NCBI GenBank assembly: GCA_963576725.1
Contig: OY755241.1
Coordinates: forward strand, 25,642,449-25,706,448
Source: Azorinus chamasolen
Taxonomy: Eukaryota; Mollusca; Bivalvia; Cardiida; Solecurtidae
Reading direction: 5' to 3'
DNA length: 64,000 nucleotides
Shown here: in pieces, positions 62,551-64,000 of the stretch
How the letters are laid out: each line of letters opens with the position of its first letter
Position numbering within the stretch: position 1 is the first letter of the stretch
Translations under genes and position numbers: made by a program
Notes under the pieces: model-generated
Database searches by the model: none
The model's input: the letters and a program-made list of their open reading frames with translations, nothing else
What the model was told of the DNA's origin: nothing

Positions 62551-62577
62551 TATAGACAGATGTAAGTTTTTATAGGT

Positions 62578-62630
62578 TTTACCTACTGAATATTCATGTT
62601 AACAATAATGACATCATGAATATTTAATCC
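62578..62630. mobile_element. TTAA-B side fragment
   Basis: CCTACTGAATATTCATG and ATGACATCATGAATATTTAA. Confidence 0.55.
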
Positions 62631-63790
62631 CCCGCAGCAAAGTGGAAAGGGGGGGGGGAGTTATAGGAATGACCTTTGTCTGTCCGTCAGTCTGACCGTC
62701 CATCCTTCTTCCCATAACAATTTTGTGTCCGCTCCATATCTCGTATACCCCTGGAAGGATTTTTATGAAACTTGCCTCAAATGTTAACCAAGTTGTGACA
62801 ATGTCCCAAACACATGTGGCAGTAATGTAGGCTCAAGGTCAAGGTCACATTTGAAGGTTGAGCATTTTAAACTTTAATTTCCATTACATTTTCGTGTCCG
62901 CTCCATATCTTCTAAATCCTCTGAAGGATGCTCATAAAACTTTTAGTCAGATGTTAGCTTAATTGAGACAATGTGCAGAACACATATGACAGTCATGTCG
63001 GCTGAAGGTCAAGGTCACATTTGAAGGTCAAGTGTAATTTGATATCCACTCCATAATTATCTCCTATACCCCTGGAAGGATTTTCATCAGACTTACCTTA
63101 AATGTCAGAACACATGTGGAAGTCATGTTGGCTCAAGGTCAAGGTCACATTTGATGGTCAAGTTTTTTAACCTTCAATATCCATTACATTTTCGTGTCGG
63201 CTCCATATCTTCAAAAGCCTTTCAAGGATATTCATAAAACTTGAGCAGGCCACAATTTTTTTTAAAAATTTCACTCGTCCTGCAATACAGACAAAGAAGG
63301 CAATGCAAAATACTCACTAGTCCTGCAATATAGACATAGAAGAGAGAATTACATGCAGGACGAGCGGACAAGTGAATTTTTGTCCCCTGGTGAGTCAGAT
63401 GTTAGCTAAATTGAGACGATATGCAGAACAGTAGTGACAGTCATGTTGGGTCAAGGTCACATTTGAAGGTCAGGTGTAATTTCATGTCCGCTCCATATCT
63501 CCTATACCCCTGGAAGGAATTTCATGAAACTTGGCTCAAATATCGACCAAGTTGAGACAATGTGCAGAACACATGTGGCAGTCATGTCAGCTCAATGTCA
63601 TGGTCACATTTGAAGGTCAAAATTTTTAACCTCCATTTTCCATTACATTTTTGTGTCCACTTCATAACGTCTAAACCCCTTGAAAGATTTTCATAAAATT
63701 TTGAGTCAGATATTAGCTAATTGAGACGATGTGTAGAACACATGTGGAAGTCATGTCAGCTCAAGATCAAACTCACATTTGTTATGTCTA
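62631..63790. repeat. CTCAAGGTCAAGGTCACATT interspersed repeat
   Basis: After a CCCGC...G-run start, six diverged units of about 150-190 bp with GTGTCCGCTCCATATCT, CCCTGGAAGGATTTTCAT and GGCTCAAGGTCAAGGTCAC. Interrupted at 63248-63391. No coding potential. Confidence 0.78.
63248..63391. mobile_element. GACGAGTG palindromic insertion
   Basis: CACTCGTCCTGCAATACAG, repeated CACTAGTCCTGCAATATAG, then TTACATGCAGGACGAGCGG and TTTTTGTCCCCTG. Related to 29755-29865. Confidence 0.68.
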
Positions 63791-63835
63791 AATTCAAGCA
63801 GCAGACTGCCTTGTTATGAGCTAAATACAGCATTT

Positions 63836-63910
63836 CGAGGACTTGGTGCAAAACTATTCTAACTCCTTCACTTTGTGAAGGAGTTAGAATAGTTTTGTAC
63901 CACGCCCTCG
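63836..63910. repeat. Strong hairpin
   Basis: CGAGGACTTGGTGCAAAACT and ATTCTAACTCCTTCAC pair with GTGAAGGAGTTAGAAT and AGTTTTGTACCACGCCCTCG; loop TTT. Confidence 0.85.
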
Positions 63911-63978
63911 ATTTATAATGGCATAATGAACAAGGTTTTCTTTACCCTGACAGAAACTGTAGTATAGGGTCCGTAATA

Positions 63979-64000
63979 CAGTAAAACCTCTCTAAACCGG
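63979..64000. mobile_element. TA-D element, cut by the window end
   Basis: CAGTAAAACCTCTCTAAACC after TA, the pogo-type terminus of the D family. Confidence 0.75.

Overview
This is eukaryotic nuclear DNA: AT-rich, intron-bearing, and packed with short non-autonomous transposons. The repeat types (long palindromic TTAA elements, pogo/Tigger-type TA elements, tRNA-derived SINEs, and CTCACCTGAGC, ATGCCCC and GTGTCACCTGCC repeats) together with the three genes suggest a bivalve mollusc. The organism call is inferred from remembered repeat families and was not searched.

Three protein-coding genes are supported. (1) The first four coding exons of an NDOR1-like diflavin reductase lie on the minus strand at 76-3324 and run off the left edge. 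They encode most of the FMN-binding flavodoxin domain. (2) A secreted or membrane CUB-domain protein lies on the plus strand, with five exons at 13690-28466: signal peptide, one complete CUB domain and the first half of a second. Its downstream exons were not found. (3) A single-exon 936-residue TRPV-like cation channel lies on the minus strand at 41830-44640. No rRNA gene, CRISPR array or bacterial operon was seen. One tRNA-Thr-like sequence (5718-5790) belongs to a SINE.

Most of the rest is a layered deposit of palindromic miniature elements, named here for convenience. TTAA-A has the hairpin AAACCATTGTGATAAATA ... GAGCATTTGCTCC. TTAA-B, the commonest, has the hairpin GCAAACAGAGCAGACC ... 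and comes in side types B1 (AATATTCATGATGTCATT) and B2 (CTACAATGTTCCACC). TTAA-G has GTTTGGATCC ... GACGCCGC. TTAA-H has TAAATAGTGAAGACCC. TTAA-I has AAACAGTGCAGACCC. TA-D are palindromes of about 200 bp with pogo-type ends (CAGTAAAACC). F is a hairpin with CTCCACC...GGTGGAG ends. J is a 510-bp element with two CRE motifs. TTAA-A, -B, -H and -I and TA-D all carry the same dyad core, GCTCCTNNAGGAGC, at the hairpin apex although their arms are unrelated.

Region by region: 1-5 kb, NDOR1 exons among MITEs. 5.1-6.3 kb, a tRNA-derived SINE cluster. 6.3-7.85 kb, the longest repeat-poor stretch. 7.9-13.4 kb, MITEs and interspersed repeats. 13.7-28.5 kb, the CUB gene, whose introns hold two large nuclear-receptor-motif arrays and an inverted duplication with a 3.4-kb spacer. 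28.5-31 kb, a tandem array interrupted by a hAT element. 31-41.8 kb, nested MITEs. 41.8-44.6 kb, the TRPV gene. 45-64 kb, further MITEs, hairpin-apex tandem arrays and a Tigger-like element. The three genes have no visible functional link. The coherent story in the window is the palindromic elements and how they nest, expand and rearrange.
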